64,000 nt of DNA from Pseudomonas agarici (GCF_900109755.1 NZ_FOAR01000002.1:1-64000); one strand, 5' to 3'; counted from the first letter of the stretch, positions 28,487 to 37,196 are shown. The notes: generated by a model not told the origin, from the letters alone. Made by a program: numbers and translations.

Positions 28487-28968
28487 ATTAGCCTCTGAAA
28501 TACTTTTAGCTGTCGGCTATTAGTCCGTGAATAGCTATTATTAGATGTCTATCTTTTCTAATTGATCACAAAACGATACGGTTTTCTGATCGTTGTATAA
28601 GAGTCGGGAGAATAAGCTGAGGAGAGCCTCTAAGTGGCCTGAACGCAACGCTTGAGCTACTATGCCCCTGATCGTCACCTGTAGGAAAGATGTGATTTTT
28701 TCTACTAAAAGGTGAGTCATTTGCTTGCTCCAATTGGCGTGAAACCTTCTGTTGTTTCCACGTTTGCTTGAAAGCCCTAGAGCGCGCCGGAGAACACGCC
28801 CACATCAGCGAGATAACGGTGCAAGCATAACCTATACGATCAGTGGTCGGGAAAGACCGGTTGTTTTATCAGTATAGTAGGTTTTTTTGGATTGATAGGA
28901 TGTGCTTGTCTCCGATTTAACTAAGTTAGCCCAATCAAGAGTAAGGCTATTTCAAAAACTTGCTATTT
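28487..28968. other. Intergenic region without a recognised gene
   Basis: 480 bases between the AraC start and the CMD stop. A minus-strand frame at 28566-28805 rich in Ser and Arg has no ribosome site and looks non-coding. No strong repeat was seen. Confidence 0.4.
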
Positions 28969-29535
28969 TTATGATTGATTTTGCATGATCTCATCTTTGC
29001 TCTCAGCGTGAGGGAAGTCAATGATGGTATTGTTTATTCTGTTTACCAGGCTGGTGAATTTTGTGGACGTGATAACAAAGCAGATCTCTATTAGATTTTT
29101 TTCGGTGTAACCAACGTTAAAAAGCTCTTGAATACTGCGGAAACTAATCACTCCCTTTGAGCTTATTAGCGTTCTGGTGAAGTCAAGTAGTGTATCAAAT
29201 TTTTCGATGTTGGTTGGTTGTGCTATTTTTATTTTTTTTATAGTGTCTTGCGATAGACCGGCGAATTGCGCCAAAAACGTATGCGCAGTAATACAATAGT
29301 CGCAACCGGCGTTTACACCGACTGTGAGCCTAATTGCTTCTATTTCTATTTTTGAAAGCGTACCTTTCTCTATTATTTCATCGAGCTCAAGTATGGCTTT
29401 TAAACCTGTTGGGCTATGCGTTCCAATAGTTGCATAAACATTAGGTACCATGCCTGCCGCTTTTTTTATGGAGGTGTAGATTTCGGAGGCGATGCCAGAA
29501 GCTGAAGATGGATGAATGGTTGACAAGCGAGACAT
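28969..29535 (-). CDS. CMD/AhpD-like peroxidase-type protein, third copy
   Basis: 188 residues with Cys78-Asp-Tyr-Cys81 and His85 as the redox site. It is closely related to the protein at 33172 (shared AGMxPNxYxTIGTHSP block and identical Cys/His positions) and less so to the copies at 349 and 12755. AGGGAAAG precedes the start. It belongs to a P460-AraC-CMD group that appears twice in this region. The region 29536-29853 up to the divergent LysR gene holds promoters only. Confidence 0.83.
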   Translation of the reverse strand: MSRLSTIHPSSASGIASEIYTSIKKAAGMVPNVYATIGTHSPTGLKAILELDEIIEKGTLSKIEIEAIRLTVGVNAGCDYCITAHTFLAQFAGLSQDTIKKIKIAQPTNIEKFDTLLDFTRTLISSKGVISFRSIQELFNVGYTEKNLIEICFVITSTKFTSLVNRINNTIIDFPHAESKDEIMQNQS

Positions 29536-29853
29536 TGGAACTTTCCCTTGGTCTGACGATGTGGTAACTACTAGCTGCTCACAAGGTATGCGTGTTTGCT
29601 ATTACTTGGCTCAGATAGATGCATCGAAAGGCATTAGTCGGTGGTGCATTTCAACACAGTCAAAGCAGATCTCAATGCTTGCAAATGATCAGTAAATTAT
29701 TACAAGGCAAGCAAGACGTGCTCGAAGCTGCGCTCAGATATAAATTATCATTTGGCTTTGTGCGTTTTTATTGCTGACTGTATCTAGGATAATCGGCTAT
29801 TATTGCTTAATAGACTAGCCACCTAACGCAGATAACATAAATTCGGATTTTGC

Positions 29854-30768
29854 ATGAGTGAATATCTTTTTCCATTTCGTTTATTCGTCCGTGTCGCTTA
29901 TTCAGGCAGTTTCTCCCGCGCTGGTCGAGAGCTAGGTATTTCTCAGTCCTCAGCTTCGCGGATAATTGCTGCTTTAGAGCATGACCTGGGAGCGAAGTTG
30001 CTGGTTCGAACGACGCGTGCAGTAATGCTTACTCCGGCAGGTGAAGCTTACTTGGCAAACATAGAGCCCATACTGGCGGCTTTTGATGAAGCAAATCTTG
30101 CCACTCGTGGCGGAACACAGCATCATGGCCGGCTGAGACTTGGAATACACTCCGGTGTGTCTCTCAGAGAGGTTGTACCGAAATTATCAGAGTTCCTTGA
30201 TGCTCATCCAGCGCTAAGCGTCGATCTGGTTGCAGATCAGCCTAACCGAGATGCGCTAAGAGAGCGTGTAGACCTCACCCTCCAGGTAGATGTGCCTGAA
30301 AATGTCACAACATCAATGCGGCTTGTCAGCAGTACTCCTAAGATTTTAGTTGCTTCTCCCAAGTATCTTTTGCTCCGAGGAGTGCCGAACTCGCCTGTTG
30401 AACTGATGGCACATTCAATTATCGCTGAGCCTTCTTCGTCGAGAGCAGGTACCTGGTTTTTTTCGCACAATGGTAAGGCTGTATCAATCAGTATTGAACG
30501 GAGAATGACGGCTAATGCGTATGAAGCAGCCATGGCTGCGGCTGTTAGTGGCGTCGGTATTATGTCTACAGGGCTCTGGTCGTGTAAAGCGGAACTAGAG
30601 TCGGGTGTATTGATTCGCGTGCTTGAGAACTGGGATATGGGCGATATTAAACTCTATGCTTTGTTTCCGGCAGGCGCCGCATCGAAAACTGTCGCACGTT
30701 CCTTTGTCACCCACTTGGTCTCGGAATTCCAAAAGCAAGAACAGAGTGGTAAAGCATGGCCCCCCTAA
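29854..30768 (+). CDS. LysR-family transcriptional regulator
   Basis: 304 residues: N-terminal winged HTH (FRLFVRVAYSGSFSRAGREL, then SQSSASRIIAALEHDLGAKL) and a periplasmic-binding-type effector domain. The sequence resembles the CrgA/AaeR sub-group that senses aromatic or quinone-like stress. It is divergent from the third CMD gene and convergent with the DUF417 gene, either of which may be a target. Confidence 0.85.
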   Translation: MSEYLFPFRLFVRVAYSGSFSRAGRELGISQSSASRIIAALEHDLGAKLLVRTTRAVMLTPAGEAYLANIEPILAAFDEANLATRGGTQHHGRLRLGIHSGVSLREVVPKLSEFLDAHPALSVDLVADQPNRDALRERVDLTLQVDVPENVTTSMRLVSSTPKILVASPKYLLLRGVPNSPVELMAHSIIAEPSSSRAGTWFFSHNGKAVSISIERRMTANAYEAAMAAAVSGVGIMSTGLWSCKAELESGVLIRVLENWDMGDIKLYALFPAGAASKTVARSFVTHLVSEFQKQEQSGKAWPP

Positions 30769-30831
30769 ATGTTGTTATGGGGAGCCATGTATTCTTGATG
30801 TTCTTAAGTATTTAAATCTTGCTCAACTCGA

Positions 30832-31368
30832 TTACTTGTGACGCATTTTATATCGCTGGCTCTCTATGGCTGTCAGCGAATTTCCGATTACCAATATGGA
30901 TAAAGCCAACAAGCCGACGTCTTTTAGTAGAAATTGACCGGGAACAACTGATATGGCAGGGAAGCCCAGTGCCGGCTCAAACACCACTGGAGTCGTGAGC
31001 ATAAATGTAAGTGTCGTTACAAATAGTCCAACTGATAGAATTCCGCCAATAAGTGATAGTTTAGGAGATATGCATCTGGCTGAAATTAATAGTCCAATCG
31101 CAATCTCAAGAATCCCTAGGAAATAGGAGAATCCCATGATACTCATGAAATTATACATCCAAGATAACACTGGACTATGACTTACAAAACCGTAAATACC
31201 GTTCGCCTCATACTCGGTAAATTTCATACCGCCGAACCATAAATAGATTACCGTTAGTGCGGCAAAGGCGGCATACCATCCTGTTCGAGTGATTAGCACG
31301 CCTAAAGAATTGTTGATTATAAGAAGGTTTTCAATCTTATCGATATGCGAAAGCGGTCGGGTGTTCAT
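30832..31368 (-). CDS. DUF417 (YkgB/RclC-like) inner membrane protein
   Basis: 178 residues with about four membrane helices. YLWFGGMKFTEYEANGIYGF followed by SHSPVLSW, and the later GILEIAIGLLI, are the signature of the YkgB/RclC family. RclC contributes to reactive chlorine resistance in E. coli, where it is under an AraC-type regulator (RclR); an AraC-type gene also lies upstream here. The start has GAGGAGA. An electrophile or oxidant defence role is inferred. Confidence 0.8.
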   Translation of the reverse strand: MNTRPLSHIDKIENLLIINNSLGVLITRTGWYAAFAALTVIYLWFGGMKFTEYEANGIYGFVSHSPVLSWMYNFMSIMGFSYFLGILEIAIGLLISARCISPKLSLIGGILSVGLFVTTLTFMLTTPVVFEPALGFPAISVVPGQFLLKDVGLLALSILVIGNSLTAIESQRYKMRHK

Positions 31369-32078
31369 GGTGTCTCCTCAAAAAAAGCATAAATATTTCT
31401 TATTAATCATGGGGGAAATGTGAATATCGGTTACTTCAATATCTCGTAGTCATTTTTCCTCTCGCATAAAATTAAAGCTCGGGGTGTTTGTGAGCTTGGA
31501 TAATCCCTAGTTAATTTTAGCCATAGGACTTGTACCCACGCTAAGAAAGAGCCTCGAACTTTATATAAAGTAGGCAGAAATGGTAAAAAATATTTATGTG
31601 TTTAATTTTAATTTTCGCAAAAAATTAAATTTTAAAAAAAGGTGGACGCATAAACCAGCGAACGTGCGTCCCACCTAAGGGATGATCAAAGGAGCTCCTT
31701 CAAAGAGGCCACCGCTAAAATTGCTTGAAATGTAAAGTCGTAATTCATGCTTCACTTGAGAGCGGGGACAAACATTAGCTTGTTTGTTTACAGGTTTGTT
31801 TCGAAATCGTGCTTTTTTTGATTGGACGTCTAATGCATCGAGCTACGCTAATGGTCTGTACAGTCAGTTGGTTGGCCCAAGTTCGGCTGGCACAAGTCCA
31901 TGGCCAATGTGCCATGACCCGTTATAGCTTGCTATGGCGAGGGACAGCAACGCGGATCAGGGGACTTGTCGCGCCGAAATTGACTAACCAAACAGGCTAC
32001 CGGGAGCGAGGGGCCAGGCAATCACTTTAACGTTCGTTGGGGTCGGTTGAATCAAAGTCGATTGGGCTTGATCGGGGT
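31369..32078. other. 710-bp intergenic region with repeat and operator-like motif
   Basis: AT-rich up to about 31640. It contains CGAAATCGTGC with a T tract (31802-31819), like the elements upstream of the P460 genes, and the IS-end-like repeat at 31968. A frame at 31809-32030 looks non-coding. It separates the DUF417 gene from the AraC gene at 32079. Confidence 0.4.
31968..32001. repeat. Dispersed IS-end-like repeat, copy C
   Basis: TGTCGCGCCGAAATTGACTA (31968-31987) followed by ACCAAACAGGCTACC. It shares GCGCCGAAATTGACT with copy A and the AACCA-ACAGGC part with copy B. Confidence 0.5.
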
Positions 32079-33053
32079 TCATGGTGTCTCTGAGCTTTGA
32101 GTGGTGAGCAGCCTCGATTGTACGCGCCATTTGCCCGGCGTCATCCCTATGTGGTTTTTGAACGCCCTTTGGAAGGCCGCATCCGATTTGTATCCAGTGT
32201 CTTGAGCTATTTTAGAGATTGAGTTCGATGTCTGCGCGAGCTGCTTGCTTGCCTTCATCATGCGTATTTCTACGAGCATATCATTAGCGGACCTGCCAAC
32301 TGCCTCACCAAATTGTCTCGCAAAGGTCGACCTCGACATCAGGCACAAAGATGCTAATTCTGACATCGTCCATGTCTTGGAGTAATCTTCAAACATTGCT
32401 GTAAAAGCTGGCTGAAGCCTTGGGCGTTGCACTAGACGTAACAACCCGGTTAGCGGTTCGGCACCTTCACTCGCCAGGCGTAAGGTCATACCAAAAAGCG
32501 CCCCGGACAGGTGATTAATTATCGACTCACTACCAGAACTGTGTTCTATTGCTTCTTCATGCATTAACGTTACTAATCGGGCGAGTCGGGTACGTGCGAC
32601 TTGTTCTTCCGTTGAGTGGGTGAAGTTATTAGGATCGCAAATTCCCCGAATAATTAGCTGTCGAGGCAAGTTGTCCTTTATCATTTGTCGTGGAGATAAT
32701 GGTAAAATAAAGCGCCCACAGAGCATGTTTACAGGTTTAGCATCGCTCTCATTAGTTATAATTCTAAGACCGCGTTCACGATGCGACTTGCCAGTCGTCG
32801 ATAAGGCTCTGCCCCCTTCATATAAAACATGGGAGACACCCGAAGGGATGAGTAAAATGTCGCCTGCTTGCATAAATAAGACGGGATGCTCGCCGTCGTC
32901 GACTTGAGCGGTGCCCCGCAAGAGTATGTGATAAGGGATCTCGCGCGGTCCGCTGGCGGCGTAATCGAGTCTCCAGGGAGGACTGAAATGGCACCGAATG
33001 TCCAGCGTACCGCTTGCCGGCATCAGAAGAAGCAATCTGCTTAAAATGTCCAT
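32079..33053 (-). CDS. AraC-family regulator with cupin sensor
   Basis: About 324 residues from ATG 33053. The N-terminal cupin (DYAASGPREIPYHILLRGTA, then GDILLIPSGVSHVLYEGG) and C-terminal double HTH (MSELASLCLMSRSTFARQF, then IAQDTGYKSDAAFQRAFKNH) define the cupin_6 AraC type, related to RclR-like and other stress regulators. It differs from the two P460-linked AraC proteins. It is divergent from the fourth CMD gene, a likely target. A longer frame to 33137 is open but reads into the control region. Confidence 0.85.
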   Translation of the reverse strand: MDILSRLLLLMPASGTLDIRCHFSPPWRLDYAASGPREIPYHILLRGTAQVDDGEHPVLFMQAGDILLIPSGVSHVLYEGGRALSTTGKSHRERGLRIITNESDAKPVNMLCGRFILPLSPRQMIKDNLPRQLIIRGICDPNNFTHSTEEQVARTRLARLVTLMHEEAIEHSSGSESIINHLSGALFGMTLRLASEGAEPLTGLLRLVQRPRLQPAFTAMFEDYSKTWTMSELASLCLMSRSTFARQFGEAVGRSANDMLVEIRMMKASKQLAQTSNSISKIAQDTGYKSDAAFQRAFKNHIGMTPGKWRVQSRLLTTQSSETP

Positions 33054-33171
33054 TCGAGACGCTCGAGCATGAATTCGGTTAATTATAGCATTAACATGAC
33101 AGGCGTCCAGGGTTAGGCTATACAGTCTCTCATGCACTGAGGTTAATTGCTTTATTCAGTAGGAGTATTCG

Positions 33172-33705
33172 ATGTCGCGCTTGACCACCATGGATCCGAC
33201 TGAAGCTAGCGGATTGCTGGCAGAAACCTTCGCATCTATTAAAAGAGCCGCAGGTATGATTCCTAATGCTTATTTAACTATCGGAACGCATAGTCCGGAG
33301 GGATTGGACGCGGTGCTGCGTATAGATGAAGTGGTCGCTAAGAGCGATATTTCTGATGCTGATTTAGAGATTATTCGCCTGGTGGTGAGTGAGTGGACGG
33401 GTTGCCGTTACTGCATCGCGGCTCATAGTCTAAAAGCTCATTTTTTTGGCCTTTCGCACGAGATTACTTCAAACATTCGAGAAGGTAGTAGCACCGGTGA
33501 TTTTCGTCGTGATGCCCTCGTTGAATTTGTCCGAACGATTTTTAGTAGCAAGGGGGCGCTTAATTCGCAGAGTGTGGAGTCGATAATTGCCGCAGGATAT
33601 TCTGAGCGCCAAATTATCGAGATGTCCCTGGCGATTGCATCAACGATATTCATCAGTACCGTAAATCGAATTAATGATACAGAGATAGATTACCCTGAAT
33701 TTTGA
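33172..33705 (+). CDS. CMD/AhpD-like peroxidase-type protein, fourth copy
   Basis: 177 residues; Cys78-Arg-Tyr-Cys81 and His85 form the redox site. It is the close paralogue of the protein at 28969. AGGAG lies seven bases before the ATG. It is divergent from a cupin-AraC regulator and convergent with the AraC gene at 33783, a setting often seen for CMD proteins induced by electrophiles. Confidence 0.84.
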   Translation: MSRLTTMDPTEASGLLAETFASIKRAAGMIPNAYLTIGTHSPEGLDAVLRIDEVVAKSDISDADLEIIRLVVSEWTGCRYCIAAHSLKAHFFGLSHEITSNIREGSSTGDFRRDALVEFVRTIFSSKGALNSQSVESIIAAGYSERQIIEMSLAIASTIFISTVNRINDTEIDYPEF

Positions 33706-33782
33706 TCGGTTTAATGGTGTCCTAAGTTTGCTATTTTTATAATTAATACTGTGATGGTACTTCCAGTCATGTAGTCTTGTGC

Positions 33783-34661
33783 TCAGCGATGAAGATCGCG
33801 GTATTTTCCAGGTGTTAAGCCTATTCGTTTCTTGAATGTTGTTGTGAAATGGGATTGTGAATTGAAACCCGAGTCGTTGGCGATCTGTGAGAGGCTGACG
33901 TTAGTTTCAGATAGTAAAAATTCTGCGCGGCGAATTCTACTGTCCAAGATATAGGAGTGCGGAGAGCTACCAGTGCTCGCTCGAAATGTGCGGGCGAAGT
34001 GAAATCTACTTTGGGCGGCAATTTCGGCCATTTCAGAAACACTTATTGCAGTTGATATTTCATTTTCGATATGATCGACAATTTCTTTCAAGATGTTCTC
34101 TGGTAGAGAGAGCCTCTTCTTATTCGATTTATCCTGATTTATGTTGTTTCGAATGTTAACCATCATTGCAATCAGAAAACGTGCCGTAGGCGCACAATAA
34201 TATCCATCTGCCACTAAGCTTGCACTGGTTTTTTGATTCCCCAACATTTTGCATGCTAAACGTTTAGCGAGGGCACCGAATCCTGCTTCCGGGCCATAAA
34301 CTCCGATAACGTCTGAGAGCGCAGTTTTACTCGGTGTAACTGCTGCTATCACATCTGAAACAAATCTATCTTCAATAGCTATCTCGAGCAGCTTATTAGG
34401 GGCAGTCCAGGACATGGTCTGCTCTTTTTCAGTGTTCCCGATCAGCACTGTGGTACCAATCTTGGCCTCGACGTTGATGCTGGCTGAAGAGTTACTAAAT
34501 ACCAGGCGTCCGTTATCGCTAAGAAATATAACTATGGTAAAACGCCCGGTGTTTGAAACATAATTACCTGAAGGTTCGCAATTTAAAATACGTGCACTGA
34601 CCAACACAATAGGGCGGTAACGTCTTGAATTGTTCGATTGGATCAGCCTTTGGTGTTGCAT
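33783..34661 (-). CDS. AraC-family regulator, second P460-linked copy
   Basis: 292 residues with the C-terminal double HTH (HFARTFRASTGSSPHSYILD and IANDSGFNSQSHFTTTFKKR, ending TPGKYRDL). It is paralogous to the regulator at 27599 along its length, including the FTIVIFLSDNG and YGPEAGFGALAKR segments. It lies between a CMD gene and the peroxiredoxin-like and P460 genes, which it probably controls through the CAAAAACGTGCGG elements. Confidence 0.84.
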   Translation of the reverse strand: MQHQRLIQSNNSRRYRPIVLVSARILNCEPSGNYVSNTGRFTIVIFLSDNGRLVFSNSSASINVEAKIGTTVLIGNTEKEQTMSWTAPNKLLEIAIEDRFVSDVIAAVTPSKTALSDVIGVYGPEAGFGALAKRLACKMLGNQKTSASLVADGYYCAPTARFLIAMMVNIRNNINQDKSNKKRLSLPENILKEIVDHIENEISTAISVSEMAEIAAQSRFHFARTFRASTGSSPHSYILDSRIRRAEFLLSETNVSLSQIANDSGFNSQSHFTTTFKKRIGLTPGKYRDLHR

Positions 34662-34695
34662 TTATTATCTCGCTTTAGCTGAAAAGGGTAGGCAG

Positions 34696-35370
34696 CTATT
34701 CTATCGCGCGGCTTTTGCGAGGCTGCGGCATATTGTCCAGTACTAATAAGATTTCATTCATGCTCATTAGTTGTACATAATTCGGGTTGACGTCTGAATA
34801 CACAATAGTCCCTTGTCTATCGATAATATAGAACGATGTCATGGGTAGCAGCTCACAATCTGCTCCATTCAATTTATCGAGGTCTGCTCCAAGTTGGAGA
34901 TAGGTTTTTTTAAGAGACACCGATAGCCGCCATGCAACCTGAAACTCCTGGGCGATTCGACTGCGAGAATCGCACAGCAGTGGAAAGTTGAAAGCTTGTT
35001 TTCTGTCTACATCTACTTGGGAGAAATGTAGTTGTGGTGATATGGCAATGACTGACACTCCTCTATCACTTAGCGCCGTATGGATTGTTTCTAGAGCAAT
35101 GAGGGTCGTATATGAATACCAGCACCATAGTCCTCTTAAAAAGACAATAACAACAGGCCCTTTTCGAGTAAGATCAAGCGAATTTACTTCGCTTCCCTCC
35201 ATGTCGAATAATGTGAAATCAGGCGCACGGAGTCCCGCCTTGATTGCATGTGTTGCAATTTTTGATTCACACAACTCCACAATCGAATTTCGTAAAATTT
35301 CCTGACCCTTGGCAGCAGGCGGGTTCTGATTTCCCGTTAGAAAATTAACCGGGGGCGTGTACAACACCAT
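34696..35370 (-). CDS. Peroxiredoxin-like (AhpC/TSA) protein with altered active site
   Basis: 224 residues of the AhpC/TSA thioredoxin-like family: LRAPDFTLFDMEGSEV, VVIVFLRGLWCWYSYTTLIA, then ISPQLHFSQVDVDRKQAFNF and FYIIDRQGTIVYSDVNP. The usual WCPYC pair of this sub-family is WCWYS here, so one cysteine remains and the second is serine. That would give a 1-Cys-type enzyme or a changed partner. ATG 35370 has AGGAAA upstream. A CAAAAACGTGCGG element is 152 bases upstream. Confidence 0.78.
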   Translation of the reverse strand: MVLYTPPVNFLTGNQNPPAAKGQEILRNSIVELCESKIATHAIKAGLRAPDFTLFDMEGSEVNSLDLTRKGPVVIVFLRGLWCWYSYTTLIALETIHTALSDRGVSVIAISPQLHFSQVDVDRKQAFNFPLLCDSRSRIAQEFQVAWRLSVSLKKTYLQLGADLDKLNGADCELLPMTSFYIIDRQGTIVYSDVNPNYVQLMSMNEILLVLDNMPQPRKSRAIE

Positions 35371-35521
35371 CAATTTTCCTTAGTTTTTTAATTTCTTTAA
35401 AATTTATTGATTATACAAATTTTTAGGGAAAAATTTCTCGAATTGCAGTTTGTGTTATCACCAAAATGTTTATTTTTCAAACGCGTGAATTACCGTAGAT
35501 CATGGTAGCATAAGTTTATTC

Positions 35522-35549
35522 CAAAAACGTGCGGTTTTTTATTTGCCAT
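35522..35549. promoter_or_regulatory. Probable AraC operator upstream of the peroxiredoxin-like gene
   Basis: CAAAAACGTGCGG (35522-35534) then TTTGCCAT (35542-35549). The same 13-mer recurs upstream of the second P460 gene at 36498, in the same orientation relative to the regulated gene. Confidence 0.5.
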
Positions 35550-35605
35550 GAAAACTGCTGCGATTGGTGCGGATTTTGCTTTCCGCAATCAATCGGTGAG
35601 ATGTT

Positions 35606-35615
35606 GGGGGGGGGG
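35606..35615. repeat. G10 homopolymer tract
   Basis: Ten consecutive G in an otherwise AT-rich intergenic stretch between the peroxiredoxin-like gene and the P460 terminator. It is not inside a supported gene. Such tracts are prone to length change or to assembly error. Confidence 0.6.
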
Positions 35616-35726
35616 TGAGCAGTGTATGGAATAATAAAATAAGTTTACTTTGCTTTTCCTTATATCTTCACTTGTCCATGCTGCAGGTTGATATCAATGG
35701 AATTGATTTATTTGGCCAGTCGCCGA

Positions 35727-35757
35727 AAAGCCTTATTTATTTTATAAATAAGGCTTT
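35727..35757. terminator. Intrinsic terminator of the second P460 gene
   Basis: A perfect 13-bp inverted repeat, AAAGCCTTATTTA and TAAATAAGGCTTT, loop TTTTA, just past the minus-strand P460 stop at 35781. It can work on both strands. Confidence 0.8.
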
Positions 35758-35780
35758 GTCCGTAAAATATATGTTGTTAA

Positions 35781-36392
35781 TTAAGGAAGAGGAAGAGGGG
35801 TCAGGATCGGCTTGTAGAATTGGATGTATACCATATCTTCCTTGGCGTTATCGATATGGCATCCGGCGCAGGCTTCTTTCGGTGACTCTGTAGACGCTGC
35901 GGAGTAGGGAGGGGCGTGATGGCCGAAGTTGAAATAGCCCCAATTTTTTGTTTTTGCAAAGCGTTTACTGTCTTTGACGGAGACGTCTAACCCACTTGGG
36001 CCTCCACCGGGGAAATAACCTCTACCCGATGGTTCAACACTTGATCCATCCGGTAATTGGCCTTTTTGAGTCAGGTGCAGCTCCTTCACCATCATCGTAC
36101 CTTCTGGCCAGGTCCCGGTTTTTCGATACTGCTCGAAAGCCGCAGGCTCTACGTAAACATTATGATACTCAGGAAATCCCGCCTTCCCGTTGTTTAGCCC
36201 GTTTGGGGTAATGGGGGCTCCGAGAAAAACCCATTGCCGGAAATTCTTTGGCTGCACCAACTGACCTTTATCGTTGAAGGTTGGGCCAATTTTTATGTCC
36301 GGGTAGCCTGCGGATTGCGCGGCAGTAGCGTATAATCCGGCAAACGCCGTTATCACTATCGCGGTAGTCATGTTAGTTATCAGGCTTTTCAT
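35781..36392 (-). CDS. Cytochrome P460-family protein, second copy
   Basis: 203 residues. Signal peptide about 1-28 (ATAAQSAGY). Haem motif Cys175-Ala-Gly-Cys178-His179. Lys103 in MMVKEL matches the haem-cross-linking lysine of Nitrosomonas P460, and the stretches FNDKGQLVQPKNFRQWVFLG and VSVKDSKRFAKTKNWGYF follow that protein closely, more so than the copy at 26803. ATG 36392 is chosen because of GGAGA upstream. It probably oxidises hydroxylamine or binds NO. A class I cytochrome c gene is divergent from it and could accept its electrons. The region 36393-36767 is their shared control region. Confidence 0.87.
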   Translation of the reverse strand: MKSLITNMTTAIVITAFAGLYATAAQSAGYPDIKIGPTFNDKGQLVQPKNFRQWVFLGAPITPNGLNNGKAGFPEYHNVYVEPAAFEQYRKTGTWPEGTMMVKELHLTQKGQLPDGSSVEPSGRGYFPGGGPSGLDVSVKDSKRFAKTKNWGYFNFGHHAPPYSAASTESPKEACAGCHIDNAKEDMVYIQFYKPILTPLPLP

Positions 36393-36497
36393 TATGTTGT
36401 CTCCAGTAGGCAAGAGCTGAGATCTCTAATCTTAGAAGCGAAAACGTTCAGTAGTGATGCGATCATCATGTTAGTGTACGATCTGATGCATCGCTTT

Positions 36498-36520
36498 CAA
36501 AAACGTGCGGACTTTGCCAT
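36498..36520. promoter_or_regulatory. Probable AraC operator between P460 and cytochrome c genes
   Basis: CAAAAACGTGCGG (36498-36510) and TTTGCCAT (36513-36520), 106 bases upstream of the P460 start. The 13-mer is identical to that at 35522. Confidence 0.5.
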
Positions 36521-36767
36521 TCGTTGGCTGCATTGGCTGGACACTGGAGGCCGGCGTTCCTAGAATCATGCTTGTTGCGTGTGTGAACAAAGGTCAGGAG
36601 ATCTATTATTGTCCCATTCACTCAGGATGGTCACGTGTAGATCTTTGGCGCGCTTTTTTTGCATTGGTTGGATTTAAGTGTGCCTGTTGCCTATGTAGCA
36701 ATTTAGATTCGATATTTACCGAAAGCCTGATAGAAGTGATAAATTTAAACTAGCATCGGAGCCTTAT

Positions 36768-37196
36768 ATGAAATCTATCTTGACGAATTGCTCTCCAAGA
36801 TTTTTGGCAGGGCTACTAGCGCTTGCTTTTGTTACGCCTTTGTTCGCTGAGGAGGGTGATGCCAAGCGTGGTGAGGCCGTTTTTCAACAATGCTCTGTTT
36901 GCCATCAGGTCGGGCCTACAGCGGCCAATGGAATCGGCCCGAATTTAACCGGTGTGGTCAATCGGAAAATGGGATCGCTTTCTGATTTTTCTTATGATAC
37001 CGGATTACAAAAAGCGGCCCAGGCAGGAATGAGCTGGGATAAAGATAAAATATTCAAATGGCTTGCCGATCCGCAAGGCTATATTAGAGGTGTCGTGCAT
37101 GATGATTCGGTTACTACAAAAATGACCATTAAAGTTAGTGACGAGCAGGCTCGCCGAGACGTGATTGCCTATATTGCTACGTTTAGTGGTAAATGA
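36768..37196 (+). CDS. Class I cytochrome c (c-550/c2-like)
   Basis: 142 residues with a signal peptide (cleavage after TPLFA). Haem motif Cys42-Ser-Val-Cys45-His46, GIGPNLTGVVNRKMGSL and a C-terminal Met ligand in TTKMT are typical of mitochondrial/c2-type soluble cytochromes. It is periplasmic, probably the electron acceptor of the P460 protein encoded divergently. Maturation needs Ccm, and the relic ccm genes just downstream are no longer able to supply it. Confidence 0.88.
   Translation: MKSILTNCSPRFLAGLLALAFVTPLFAEEGDAKRGEAVFQQCSVCHQVGPTAANGIGPNLTGVVNRKMGSLSDFSYDTGLQKAAQAGMSWDKDKIFKWLADPQGYIRGVVHDDSVTTKMTIKVSDEQARRDVIAYIATFSGK

Noticed and set aside
28566..28805. Minus-strand 79-codon frame between AraC and CMD genes
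   Set aside because: Low-complexity Ser/Arg-rich peptide without a ribosome site or family likeness.
31809..32030. Plus-strand 73-codon frame in the DUF417-AraC gap
   Set aside because: It crosses the IS-end-like repeat and lacks a ribosome site.
35615..35893. Plus-strand frame beginning at the G10 tract
   Set aside because: It runs antisense into the P460 gene and through its terminator; no protein-like features.
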